Shown piece by piece: positions 25,392 to 33,791 of a stretch of 64,000 nucleotides of DNA (its first letter is position 1; the number at the start of each line of letters is the position of its first letter). Source of the stretch: an uncultured Lentisphaerota bacterium (lineage in GTDB: Bacteria > Verrucomicrobiota > Kiritimatiellia > CAIQIC01); the NCBI GenBank assembly GCA_903896925.1, contig CAITZM010000091.1, positions 1 to 64,000 on the forward strand, written 5' to 3'. A program made the translations under genes and the position numbers. The notes below the pieces were generated by a model that was not told the origin of the DNA, ran no database searches, and was given only the letters and a program-made list of their open reading frames with translations.

Positions 25392-27803
25392 ATGAACGAC
25401 CATTCTCATGAGCCGCACGCCGCTGTTTTCCAGACCCTGGAAAAAGCCCTGCGCTTTTGCTCCAACTCTTGGCAAGCAGCGCATAGCTCGCATGAGACAA
25501 GAGCTGCGAAGACCTCTGCCATTCACCATCTGCCATCCGCCATCTTCTTTCCTGCCGCCGTTGCGGCGGCGCTGCTGCTCCTCGGCGCGAACGCCGCACC
25601 GGTGGCGGCGCCTTGGCCGGTCGAAAATGCGACCGTCCGATGCGAAGTGCAGATGATCGCTTCGCCCAGCGAGCCCGAAGCGGGCGTCATCGCCATTGTC
25701 CCCGATGGCGGCCTGCTCCCCCGCACCGCGCCCGACCCGGTGGTGATCGACAGCAAGGGCAAGACGCTCAAGAGCGAAGTGATCTGGTACAACCCGCGCG
25801 ACAGCATTGCCGTCGTGTTCGAACAGCCGGAGGGAGGCCAGGCCACGATCTATTTCCGGCCGTCGGGCGCATTCTCCCATGTCGGCAACAAGCCGGGCGC
25901 CTACTTCAAGCCGAGCCTGATGGTGGTGGGCAAGCAGGGCCGCGCGGGCCTGCCCGTGGCGCAGAGCCTGCCGCAGGAGGCGCTCCAGGGCGGCACGCGC
26001 CTCGGTTTCGTGCCGTTCATCGGGCAGCGTGAAAACCAGCTCGGCCAGAACGAGGACTTCAGCTCCTATTACACCGGCTGGGTCCGGATGGATAAGAAAA
26101 CCAAGGTCTATATCTGCACGATCTCTAGCGACGGCTCGCTGGCGCAGGTGGATGGCAAGGTCGTCGCCAACTGGCCCGGCATCCACAAGCGCACCGAGGG
26201 CGGCAGCGGCAAGTACGGCTCGTGGGTCGAGCTGGCGGCCGGCCCGCACCGCGTGGAATACTTCTACTACAAGAAAAGCAACGAGGAGGCCGAAGCCAAC
26301 CTGTGCTGGAAGCTGCCGACCGACAAGCTGCCGCATACGATCCGCGCCAAGGACTACTTCCAGTCGGGCCATGCGCGCGTCGTCAAGTGCGAACAGGCCG
26401 ATGGCGGCACGCCCGCCGGCATCCGCTGGGCGTGTTCCAGCTATCTTTGGCTGCGTTCATGGCCCTGGTGCAACTACTCGCTCCGCGTGATGGACGCCGA
26501 GCAGGTGCCCGCCGGCACCACCTTTACGTGGGAACCGGAGCCGGGCCTGCGCGTCAATGGCCCGGAACTGAACTGGCTGTTCGCCGGCCAGGGCGAGCAC
26601 AGCGTCGGGCTGACGGTGACGCAGGGCGCGACCTCGCGCAAGAGCGCGCGCACCGTCTACTTCTCCCGCTCGCCCCAACGCGCCACGATCAACTCGCCGA
26701 ACGACCGCATCGAATACCGCAAGGCGCTGCTCGCCCGCTGCCAGGCGGTGCCCGCCGCCCAGCGCCCCTGCGCCACCTGGGACGACGAACTGTGGACCAT
26801 CTTTTCGGAGACCGCCGAACCGCTCGCGGGGCTGAGCGTGATGCAGGAAGTGTTTGAACGGTCGTGGGCCGATCTGCAGCGGCGTCCGCCGGCGGAGCGC
26901 TACCGCCTCGAGGACATCTACTTCGAGCTGATGCGCTACAGCGACAAGAAGGCGGCCGAAGGCTGGCTTCCGAAGTTCGAAAGCGCCGACAGCACGAACC
27001 GCGAGCGCCGGCTGCTGTGGCAGATGACCAAGGTGGACTTCTCGCTCAACGAGTTGGCCCGGCCCGAGGAGGCCCGCAAGCTGGCGGCCACGCTCCGCAC
27101 GGCGGCCTCCGGCTCCAACGAGATCGCCCGCGTGATGATCCGGCAGGGCGACGTCGAGCGCTATGCCGGCCAGGCGGAAGAGGCGGCGAAATTCTACAGC
27201 TCTGCCCAGGACATCCTCGGCAAGAAGTCCGGCACGCTGGCCAAGGGGCCGATGATCGGCAACCCCGCCCAGCCCGGCAAGCCCGCCAAGGACGAGCGTC
27301 TGCCGAAGTGGCAGCAGCGCGGCGGCAAGGGCGAACGCGTCTTCGCCATCGCGCCCTCCGTGGACGACTGGCGCAAGCAGGCCGTGCGCGAGGCCGCCTA
27401 CTACGAAACGCTCCACACGCTGCTCAAGTCGCACGACATCGAAGAGGCCCGCAAGACGCTCGGCCAGTGGGAGCTGGAATTCCCCCTGAGCAAGCTCGCC
27501 GGCGATTACCCGATCGGCGAGGGGGAGTTCTACACCTCCATCGGCGATTTCAACCGCGCGCTGCGCGTGCTCTCGACCTACCGCAAGAACGTGGAAATCT
27601 CCAACTACCTGCCGCAGGCGATGGCCCTCGAGTGCCGGTGTCTCTACGCGCTCAAGCGCGTCGCCGACTTCAAGACCCTCGCGGCGGAACTGATCAAGCG
27701 CTTCCCCGGCCATCCCGCGGCCACGGAAATGCAGACCGAGCTCGATATCGCGCAGGGCCGCCGCTCGACCACGCCGGGCCTGCGTCTGGAGGACTACCAA
27801 TGA
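25392..27803 (+). CDS. Secreted PA14-like/TPR-like protein with repeat-derived N-terminus
   Basis: An 803-residue protein. A hydrophobic signal-like segment (FFPAAVAAALLLLGANA) lies only at about residues 52-70; the 50 residues before it are encoded by dispersed repeats (the palindrome at 25426-25444, read as FQTLEKAL, and a CCATC-rich tract), and no ATG, GTG or TTG occurs in frame between the palindrome and that segment. Residues of about 200-310 resemble a PA14-like beta sandwich (DFSSYYTGWVRM, ISSDGSLAQVDGK). A PKD/Ig-like stretch follows, then helical repeats to the end (GDYPIGEGEFYTSIGDFNRA), TPR-like. It is coupled to the next gene by an ATGA overlap. Its function is unknown; extracytoplasmic, part of the MoxR cluster. 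Confidence 0.82.
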   Translation: MNDHSHEPHAAVFQTLEKALRFCSNSWQAAHSSHETRAAKTSAIHHLPSAIFFPAAVAAALLLLGANAAPVAAPWPVENATVRCEVQMIASPSEPEAGVIAIVPDGGLLPRTAPDPVVIDSKGKTLKSEVIWYNPRDSIAVVFEQPEGGQATIYFRPSGAFSHVGNKPGAYFKPSLMVVGKQGRAGLPVAQSLPQEALQGGTRLGFVPFIGQRENQLGQNEDFSSYYTGWVRMDKKTKVYICTISSDGSLAQVDGKVVANWPGIHKRTEGGSGKYGSWVELAAGPHRVEYFYYKKSNEEAEANLCWKLPTDKLPHTIRAKDYFQSGHARVVKCEQADGGTPAGIRWACSSYLWLRSWPWCNYSLRVMDAEQVPAGTTFTWEPEPGLRVNGPELNWLFAGQGEHSVGLTVTQGATSRKSARTVYFSRSPQRATINSPNDRIEYRKALLARCQAVPAAQRPCATWDDELWTIFSETAEPLAGLSVMQEVFERSWADLQRRPPAERYRLEDIYFELMRYSDKKAAEGWLPKFESADSTNRERRLLWQMTKVDFSLNELARPEEARKLAATLRTAASGSNEIARVMIRQGDVERYAGQAEEAAKFYSSAQDILGKKSGTLAKGPMIGNPAQPGKPAKDERLPKWQQRGGKGERVFAIAPSVDDWRKQAVREAAYYETLHTLLKSHDIEEARKTLGQWELEFPLSKLAGDYPIGEGEFYTSIGDFNRALRVLSTYRKNVEISNYLPQAMALECRCLYALKRVADFKTLAAELIKRFPGHPAATEMQTELDIAQGRRSTTPGLRLEDYQ
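25426..25444. repeat. TTTCCAAG/CTTGGAAA palindrome family copy, translated
   Basis: TTTTCCAGACCCTGGAAAA, read in frame as part of AVFQTLEKA near the N-terminus of the PA14-like protein. Confidence 0.75.
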
Positions 27804-28555
27804 CCGCACGCTGGCTCCCCACCCTGCTCGCGCTCGCGCTCGCCGCCCCCCTCGGCGCGGTCCTCGCCAAGGATAAGAAGGACGACGCCCACACCGGCAC
27901 CAAGACGTCGGGCAAACTCTACACCGCGCCCGACGCCAGCGACCCGGGTGGACTGCGCGGCCGCATCGGCTATCCGAAGCTGCCGCTGCTCGCCGCCCTG
28001 GCCGTCCCCAACAGCGAGCTGGCGCGCTGCTACAAGGCCACAATCTCCAAGGACGGGAGCTCCTTCGAGTTCAACAACCTGCCGACCGCCAAGTACGACC
28101 TGCTGCTGCTCTTCCCGCAGATGTTCTATGAAGGTATGACGCTCAACCGCAGCGCCAACACGCTGGCCACCAACGACTGGAAAAGCATCACCGAGATCCT
28201 CAGCCATTCGGAACCGTTCTTCGAGATCAAGAAGATCCACCGCCTGGAAGGCGTTTCGGGCGGGGCCGGCTGGGCGCAGGCCGTGTTCCAGGAAGTGCGC
28301 GCGCGGCCGGTGACCCTGCAGGACGCCACGGTCCACAACGACATCCAGATCCGCACCATCAAGCTGGCGCGCTTCGAGAACGTCGGGCCCGCCTGGCAGA
28401 TGCTGATCACGCGGGAAGTCGTGCGGCAGGAGGTGGCCAACAAGGAGCGCAAGGGCCTGCTGCCCCATTTCTATGCCCCGGAAAAATTGAGCAGCCTGCG
28501 CGTGGTGGACACCGTTAAAGATTTAGGAACATTGGAACTGCCCGAAGCAAAGTGA
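27800..28555 (+). CDS. Small secreted protein of unknown function in the MoxR cluster
   Basis: A 251-residue product overlapping the previous stop (ATGA), with GGAGG 7 bases upstream. It has a clear signal peptide (MTARWLPTLLALALAAPLGAVLA). The mature part is predominantly beta with the pattern SSFEFNNLPTAKYDLLLLFP, reminiscent of carboxypeptidase-regulatory/transthyretin-like modules in which a central strand is followed by an acyl-like loop. I do not recognise the family. Its tight coupling with neighbours on both sides argues it is a component of the same extracytoplasmic assembly. Confidence 0.75.
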   Translation: MTARWLPTLLALALAAPLGAVLAKDKKDDAHTGTKTSGKLYTAPDASDPGGLRGRIGYPKLPLLAALAVPNSELARCYKATISKDGSSFEFNNLPTAKYDLLLLFPQMFYEGMTLNRSANTLATNDWKSITEILSHSEPFFEIKKIHRLEGVSGGAGWAQAVFQEVRARPVTLQDATVHNDIQIRTIKLARFENVGPAWQMLITREVVRQEVANKERKGLLPHFYAPEKLSSLRVVDTVKDLGTLELPEAK

Positions 28556-28576
28556 GCGAACCCTACAGGAGCAAAC

Positions 28577-30013
28577 ATGATGGCCAAGTTAATCTTTCAA
28601 TCCGGCCCGCTGGCCGGTCAGGATATCGAGTTGCCCGAAGGCGAATTTCTTATCGGACGCAAGGACGAGAATGACCTGGTGATCCCCAATCCCATCGTCT
28701 CCTCCCAGCACGCCACCATCGCGCCGCAAGACGGCCAATGGATTCTCACCGACCTCGACAGCGCGAACGGCACGCTGGTCAACGGGCAGAAGATCCAGAC
28801 CGTGGCGCTCAAGCACGGCGACGCCATCGAGATCGGCGGGATCCGCATGGGCGTCATCCTGAGCGAGCGCGCTGCGGCGCCGGCCAAGCCGGCCCCGGCG
28901 CCCGCTCCTGTGGCCGCAGCACCGGCCAAGCCTGCGGCCGCCCCCGCGCCCGCGCCCGCTAAACCCGCGCCCGCGGCCCAGCGCCCGGTCGCCGTCGAAG
29001 CCTCCCCGGAGGATCTCAAGCTCGTCCAGCAGATGAAGGACCACGCCGAAAAGATCCGCCTCGAAGTCGGCAAGATCATCATCGGACAGAAGGACGTCAT
29101 TGACGAAATCCTGATGGCGATGATCGCCGGCGGCCACGCCCTGCTCGTCGGCATGCCCGGCATGGCCAAGACCACCATGGTCAGCACCATCGCCAAGGTG
29201 CTCGACATGGACTTCAAGCGCATCCAGTTCACCCCCGACCTGATGCCGACCGACATCACCGGCACCGAGGTGCTCGAGACGAACAAGAGCACGAACGAGA
29301 AGGAATTCCGGTTCATCAAGGGCCCGATCTTCGCCAATCTGATGCTCGCCGACGAAATCAACCGTACGCCTCCCAAAACCCAGGCCGCGCTGCTCGAAGC
29401 CATGCAGGAAAAGCGCGTCACCGTCGGCAACGTCACCTACAAGCTCGACGCCCCGTTCTTCGTGCTCGCCACGCAGAACCCGATCGAACAGGAAGGCACC
29501 TATCCGCTGCCGGAAGCCCAGATGGACCGGTTCATGTTCTTCGTCTGGGTCGACTATCCGACGGAAACCGAGGAGGAGATCGTCATCAAGAGCACGACGA
29601 TCAAGACCAAGGTCACGGTCAACAAGGTCCTGACCAAGGAGCAGTTCCTCGCCCTGCAGGACGTCGTGCAGAAGGTGCCGGTCAGCGACCACGTGATCAA
29701 GTACGCCATCCGCCTCGTCCGCGCCACGCGGCCGAACACGGAGCACGCGCCGAAGTTCATCAAGGACTACGTCACGGTCGGCGCCGGCCCGCGCGCCGGA
29801 CAGTTCCTCGTGCTCGCCGCCAAGGCCCGCGCGATTCTGGAAGGCCGGATTCACGTCAGCTGCAACGACATCAAGCGCGCCGCGATCCCCGTGTTGCGCC
29901 ACCGCCTCTACACGAACTTCGCCGCCGACTCCGAGGGCCTGACCAGCGTGGAGATCGTCAAGAAGCTCGTCGAGGCCGTCCCCGAGCCCTCCGAGAAGGA
30001 CTACGGCGCCTGA
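28577..30013 (+). CDS. FHA domain fused to MoxR-type AAA+ ATPase
   Basis: A 478-residue cytoplasmic protein with AGGAG 5 bases before the ATG. Residues of about 3-95 form a forkhead-associated domain with the phosphothreonine-binding pattern GRKDENDLV (Gly27, Arg28), Ser43, His45 and Asn69/Gly70. A Pro/Ala linker spans 98-138. Residues of about 145-470 are a MoxR AAA+ domain: Walker A GMPGMAKTT at 192-200, Walker B LMLADE at 255-260, sensor segment ATQNPIEQEGTYPLPEAQMDRF, and the C-terminal lid. MoxR proteins are chaperone-like ATPases acting with VWA proteins. Fusion to FHA suggests recruitment to a phosphorylated partner. It is the last gene of its cluster; the usual DUF58 gene is absent from the window. 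Confidence 0.93.
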   Translation: MMAKLIFQSGPLAGQDIELPEGEFLIGRKDENDLVIPNPIVSSQHATIAPQDGQWILTDLDSANGTLVNGQKIQTVALKHGDAIEIGGIRMGVILSERAAAPAKPAPAPAPVAAAPAKPAAAPAPAPAKPAPAAQRPVAVEASPEDLKLVQQMKDHAEKIRLEVGKIIIGQKDVIDEILMAMIAGGHALLVGMPGMAKTTMVSTIAKVLDMDFKRIQFTPDLMPTDITGTEVLETNKSTNEKEFRFIKGPIFANLMLADEINRTPPKTQAALLEAMQEKRVTVGNVTYKLDAPFFVLATQNPIEQEGTYPLPEAQMDRFMFFVWVDYPTETEEEIVIKSTTIKTKVTVNKVLTKEQFLALQDVVQKVPVSDHVIKYAIRLVRATRPNTEHAPKFIKDYVTVGAGPRAGQFLVLAAKARAILEGRIHVSCNDIKRAAIPVLRHRLYTNFAADSEGLTSVEIVKKLVEAVPEPSEKDYGA

Positions 30014-30054
30014 CCCGCCCCACCCCGGCGGCTCCCCGCCTGGGGTAAAGACAG

Positions 30055-30093
30055 CGGCCCGTTTCCAAGCCTTGGAAACGGGCCGTTTCTTTT
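30055..30093 (+). terminator. Terminator built from the dispersed palindrome
   Basis: Arms 30055-30069 (CGGCCCGTTTCCAAG) and 30071-30085 pair perfectly, followed by TTTCTTTT. The core GTTTCCAAGCCTTGGAAAC is the dispersed palindrome, here extended by a GC clamp and used as the end of the MoxR cluster. The 30094-30320 interval beyond contains no supported gene, only a CGAAGGGAACGAAG-type repeat near 30240. Confidence 0.85.
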
Positions 30094-30320
30094 CTGCCCT
30101 GCACGCCCATTTCGTCCTATGGGTCCTTGTCTTCCGATGAACAGCAACGGCACCGCCCGCGCCGCCAGTTACTGGTGGGGCACCGGCGCCTGGAAGCTCA
30201 AGGCCGCCGGGCGCTGAGTGTTCACAAGAGCAAACGAAATGCCTTCGTTCCCTTCGTTGACTTCTGTTAAACGGTCTCTCTGACTGCGCCCCTTCGGGCA
30301 CACGCCAAGAGAACTGCCGG

Positions 30321-33300
30321 TTACTTTTTCTGGACCAGCACGAACGGCTCGAAGAGGCCGTAGCCGACCGAGGCATAGTCTGCGCCGGGCGGGCAGGTCT
30401 TCGGTCCAGTCTGGAACATGCGCGGCCACGCGCTGCCGAGCGGCTGCTTGCCGTGATGCGGGCCCAGGGTGTTCTTCAGCGTGCCGATCACCGTGACCTC
30501 GAGCGTGTTGGCGCCCGGCTTGAGCTGGCTCGTCACGTCGCACTCCCACGGCGGCGCGGTGATGTAGCCGGCGACCTGGCCGTTGACGCTCACCTTGGCC
30601 ACGCTGCCGTACCACGCCGGCAGCGCGACGGCATAGCGGCCCGCGGGCGCGGGCAGCTCGCAGGCGGCGCGATAGGCCACGCCCGCGCTGTAGAACGGCT
30701 GGCCCTGCTCGTTCCACTTGCCCAGCTGCAGCGGCTGGTCGGGCGCGATGACGAAGCCCGCGCCGGCCGCACGCAGCGCGAAGTCGCCGAGCACGTAGGC
30801 TGGTTCGATCTCGTGGAAGATGGTGAACGGCGCGGCCTTGATCGTGACCGTGTTCGCGCCGACGCGCGCGGCCTGCGCCACCGCGATCCGGCCGAAGGCC
30901 TTGTCCAGCCACCAGTCGCCCGCCTTCGCGCCGACCTGCTGGCCGTTGCAGGTGATCGTGTAGAGGTCGGGCCGCTCGATGACGATGGCGAGGTTGGCCG
31001 GAACTTTTTCCGAGATGGTGAAGCGATAGCTCGCTTCGAAGCCGGGGTTGTTGGCGAGCTTTTTCGAAAGCAGTTCGGCCTTGAATTGCACCGCGCTGTC
31101 CCAGGGATTGCGCTCGAAGCCGTTCTTCTGAAAGGCAAACTGGTTCGCCTCGTAGAAGTAGATGTTCTGCTTCGTCTCGCCGCCGGCGGTGATGTCCACG
31201 TAGTCGAGCGTCAGCACGTTCGGCGCGATGCGGTGGCCAGCCAGCGAGCCCTTCAGGGCGACCGTGGTCACCTGCTCGTGGGGCGTCGCCACCGGCGTGC
31301 GCGGCTGCTGCGGGAGGAACAGCAGCAGGCTGCCCGAGGGCGGGAGCTTGAAGCCGGCCTTGACGCCCTGCGCGGTCTGCTCGAAGGGATAGGCGCGCGG
31401 CTGACCGCTGTACAAATCCCACTGCTCGATGCCGCCCAAACCAGCTTCGACCGATCCGGCCGAGGGCTGCTCGCTGCTGGTGTTGACCAGGAACAGCAGC
31501 TGGCCATCGGCCAGCTGGCGGCGGTGATGGAACAGGATGCCCTTGTCGCCCGGCTGGCGCGTGATGGCGAAGCCTTCGGTTCGCAACAGCCCCGGAACGT
31601 CGGCCGGTTCGACCTTCTTGCCGAGCGCCGCGGCGCGGGTGGAGTCCGCGCCGTCCACGCGCGCCACCGGCCCGCCGCAGCGGAGCAGAGTACCGCGGAA
31701 ACCTTCCAGCAGCTTCACAGTCGCGCCATCGAGATTCTCGACACCGGGCGGCAGGACCACCGTCGCATACCGCCGCCGGCCGACGACCAACTCGCCATCC
31801 TTGAGGCTGCCGTTGCGGGCGATGATGTCTTCGTCGCCGATGTCGTACTCGGCCTGCGCCGACTCCAGCGCCATGAGCAGCCCGGAAAACGCATCGCCGA
31901 TCTCCTTCAGCTTGGGCTCGTTGCCCTGGTGCATCCAGGCCGTCGTCGTCGGCTCGAGCACCAGCACGCGGTTGACCTGGGCGCCCTGCGAGAGCGCGCA
32001 GGAGAGCCGCGTGAGGTAGCTGGCGTTGACGTGATAGGCCTCCCACCACGGTTCATGGTAGCTGAACGACTGGGGATGATCCCGCTTGCGGGCGCCGCGC
32101 AGCGTCACATAGGACAGGTGCTCGTCGAACAGGTTCACCCCGAGCACGGCCAGCCAGTCCCCGATGCGCTTCATGTCCTCGAAGCGCAGGTCCCAGCCGC
32201 CGGCGCCGTAGATTTCGCAGAGCGTGCGCGTCCGGCCGAGCTGGTTGGCGATGCTGCCCAGCTCGCGCACCATGCGGACGTTGCCGAACTGTCCGTGCGT
32301 GTCCTCGCGGTACTGGTTCATCAGGCAGTCGATGCCCGGCTGCTGCTGCCAGGCGGCCATCGCCATGTTGTCGGGCACGCTGTTGCACCGCGGCCACTCG
32401 TGATCCCAATAGTGGCCGGTGAACAGCAGGTTGTGTTTGGCGCACCACTCGTAATACGGCTTGCCCCAGCGCTCGATGAACAGCGTGTTGCACAGGCTGA
32501 AATAATCGTGCCGCACCTTGCGCCAGTCGCCAACCTCCTGGGTGAGGCACGGCAGGTTCGCGAGCAGGCTGTAGCCCCAGCGCTGCTGGAACTGCTGCGG
32601 CAGGTCATCGGTCCACGGCAGGCCGCCGGCCGGCCGGATCTCGGGCTCGTCGGTGAACGCGCCGGGTATCCGTTGGCCGAACTGGTCGCCCACCTCACGC
32701 CGGTAGGCCTCCAGCGTCACGTCGAGGAATTTCTTGGTCACGCCGGGATAGAGCAGGTCCACGTAGCTGCGGTCGGCGGTCCAGCCGCGATTCGGCGCTC
32801 GCAGGAGCGTCGCCACCAGGTAGCTCGCCTTCGCGGGCAGGCTGCCGGCGCGCGCGGCGGCGGAGACATCCGTGAACCGGTCGGCGTCGAGGCGGAAGAT
32901 GGCGAACGTGTTCGTCTCCCACGTCGGCGTCTTCTTCGCGACCTTCAGCTGCAGGCCGCGCCCGCGCGACTCCGGCATCAGCTCCGGCACCCAGCCGCCG
33001 GCAAACCCCGAGGGATAAGAGTTCTCGTCGTAGATCCAGCAGTTCATGTCGAGCCGCGCGGCCTCGTCCAGCGCGACCTTCCAGAGCCGGAACCAGTCCG
33101 GGCTGAGATAGGGCGTCATCAGGCCCGGCCGCGGATGGATGAACACCTGCTTGACCTGCTGCCCCGCGAGGTCGCGCAGCGTCTCGCGCACCTGCTGTTC
33201 GGTCAGTTGGTCGTTCCAGACCCAGAGCGGCGCCGTGGAATAGGCGCGCGGCGGGCTGGCGAAGAGCTTCTGCACGGCCGCGGAATGGGCGGCGCCCTGC

Positions 33301-33371
33301 GGCGCGGCCGGCGGCGTGGAGCAACCGGCCAGCAGCAGCGGCAGCAACAGACCGAGGAGGATTTTATTCAT
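30321..33371 (-). CDS. GH106-like glycoside hydrolase lipoprotein
   Basis: A 1016-residue protein. ATG 33371 has AGGAG 7 bases upstream and gives a lipoprotein signal peptide (MNKILLGLLLPLLLAGCS; lipobox Cys17). The N-terminal segment YSTAPLWVWNDQLTEQQVRE, the motif QVKQVFIHPRPGLMTPYLS and GAFTDEPEI fit the (beta/alpha)8 catalytic domain of large rhamnosidase-like hydrolases (GH106 type). The C-terminal third is a galactose-binding-like beta-sandwich (PAWYGSVAKVSVNGQVAGYI). It probably releases terminal deoxy-sugars from polysaccharides on the outside of the cell. The family is assigned from remembered motifs, so substrate is uncertain. It diverges from the gene at 33792. Confidence 0.78.
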   Translation of the reverse strand: MNKILLGLLLPLLLAGCSTPPAAPQGAAHSAAVQKLFASPPRAYSTAPLWVWNDQLTEQQVRETLRDLAGQQVKQVFIHPRPGLMTPYLSPDWFRLWKVALDEAARLDMNCWIYDENSYPSGFAGGWVPELMPESRGRGLQLKVAKKTPTWETNTFAIFRLDADRFTDVSAAARAGSLPAKASYLVATLLRAPNRGWTADRSYVDLLYPGVTKKFLDVTLEAYRREVGDQFGQRIPGAFTDEPEIRPAGGLPWTDDLPQQFQQRWGYSLLANLPCLTQEVGDWRKVRHDYFSLCNTLFIERWGKPYYEWCAKHNLLFTGHYWDHEWPRCNSVPDNMAMAAWQQQPGIDCLMNQYREDTHGQFGNVRMVRELGSIANQLGRTRTLCEIYGAGGWDLRFEDMKRIGDWLAVLGVNLFDEHLSYVTLRGARKRDHPQSFSYHEPWWEAYHVNASYLTRLSCALSQGAQVNRVLVLEPTTTAWMHQGNEPKLKEIGDAFSGLLMALESAQAEYDIGDEDIIARNGSLKDGELVVGRRRYATVVLPPGVENLDGATVKLLEGFRGTLLRCGGPVARVDGADSTRAAALGKKVEPADVPGLLRTEGFAITRQPGDKGILFHHRRQLADGQLLFLVNTSSEQPSAGSVEAGLGGIEQWDLYSGQPRAYPFEQTAQGVKAGFKLPPSGSLLLFLPQQPRTPVATPHEQVTTVALKGSLAGHRIAPNVLTLDYVDITAGGETKQNIYFYEANQFAFQKNGFERNPWDSAVQFKAELLSKKLANNPGFEASYRFTISEKVPANLAIVIERPDLYTITCNGQQVGAKAGDWWLDKAFGRIAVAQAARVGANTVTIKAAPFTIFHEIEPAYVLGDFALRAAGAGFVIAPDQPLQLGKWNEQGQPFYSAGVAYRAACELPAPAGRYAVALPAWYGSVAKVSVNGQVAGYITAPPWECDVTSQLKPGANTLEVTVIGTLKNTLGPHHGKQPLGSAWPRMFQTGPKTCPPGADYASVGYGLFEPFVLVQKK

Positions 33372-33791
33372 GACAAGGCTCCTGATGGGAAAAAAATGGA
33401 GATGGGAATCAATGCAAAGGCGCAAAGGAAAGCAGGAGGCTCAACGAGAACGTCTGCCTTTGCGCCTTGTGCTGACCTTAGCGTCTGTGCGTTAAAAAAT
33501 ATGAAATGGTAACGGGATGCTGTTCCAGTCGGCTCGTGAGGATTCCCGTCGGTATCTTTCCAGCAGAGCGCAGCAAGTCGGGCTGCCAACGTTTGAAAAA
33601 TGAGCGGCACGGTTTGTCCAATACTCGGAAAGCCATCGCTCTGCAAGCAGAAGCTTGCACCACAGAGGCCGCAGAGGTCTTCAGGCTGTTCACAGCGATT
33701 CTCCTCTGTGCCCTCCTCCTTTCTCCGTGACCACTGTGGTTCACCGGAATGGGAGGCTTGCCCTGCCATCGCCGCCTTGTTAAATGAAGCC
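33372..33791. other. Divergent intergenic region with repeats
   Basis: About 420 bases between two divergent secreted-enzyme genes. It holds an inverted GGCGCAAAGG/CCTTTGCGCC pair (about 33417-33463) and a CACAGAGG-type inverted repeat (33659-33739). Promoters for both genes should lie here, but no box is convincing by eye. Confidence 0.55.
33659..33739. repeat. CACAGAGG-type inverted repeat, copy 1
   Basis: ACCACAGAGGCCGCAGAGG is followed about 40 bases later by CTCTGTGCCCTCC and CCACTGTGGT. Better-paired relatives lie at 42125-42202 and 43543-43625. Confidence 0.65.

Noticed and set aside
23248..25599. A 780-codon open frame opposite the second DUF4175-like gene.
   Set aside because: The same composition artefact: it is Leu/Val/Arg-rich without domains, crosses the gap between two well-supported plus-strand genes and has no start signals.
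30137..30217. A 26-codon frame (MNSNGTARAASYWWGTGAWKL) after the MoxR terminator.
   Set aside because: It has no ribosome-binding site and no recognisable family. It could be the end of a lost gene, but nothing upstream supports that.
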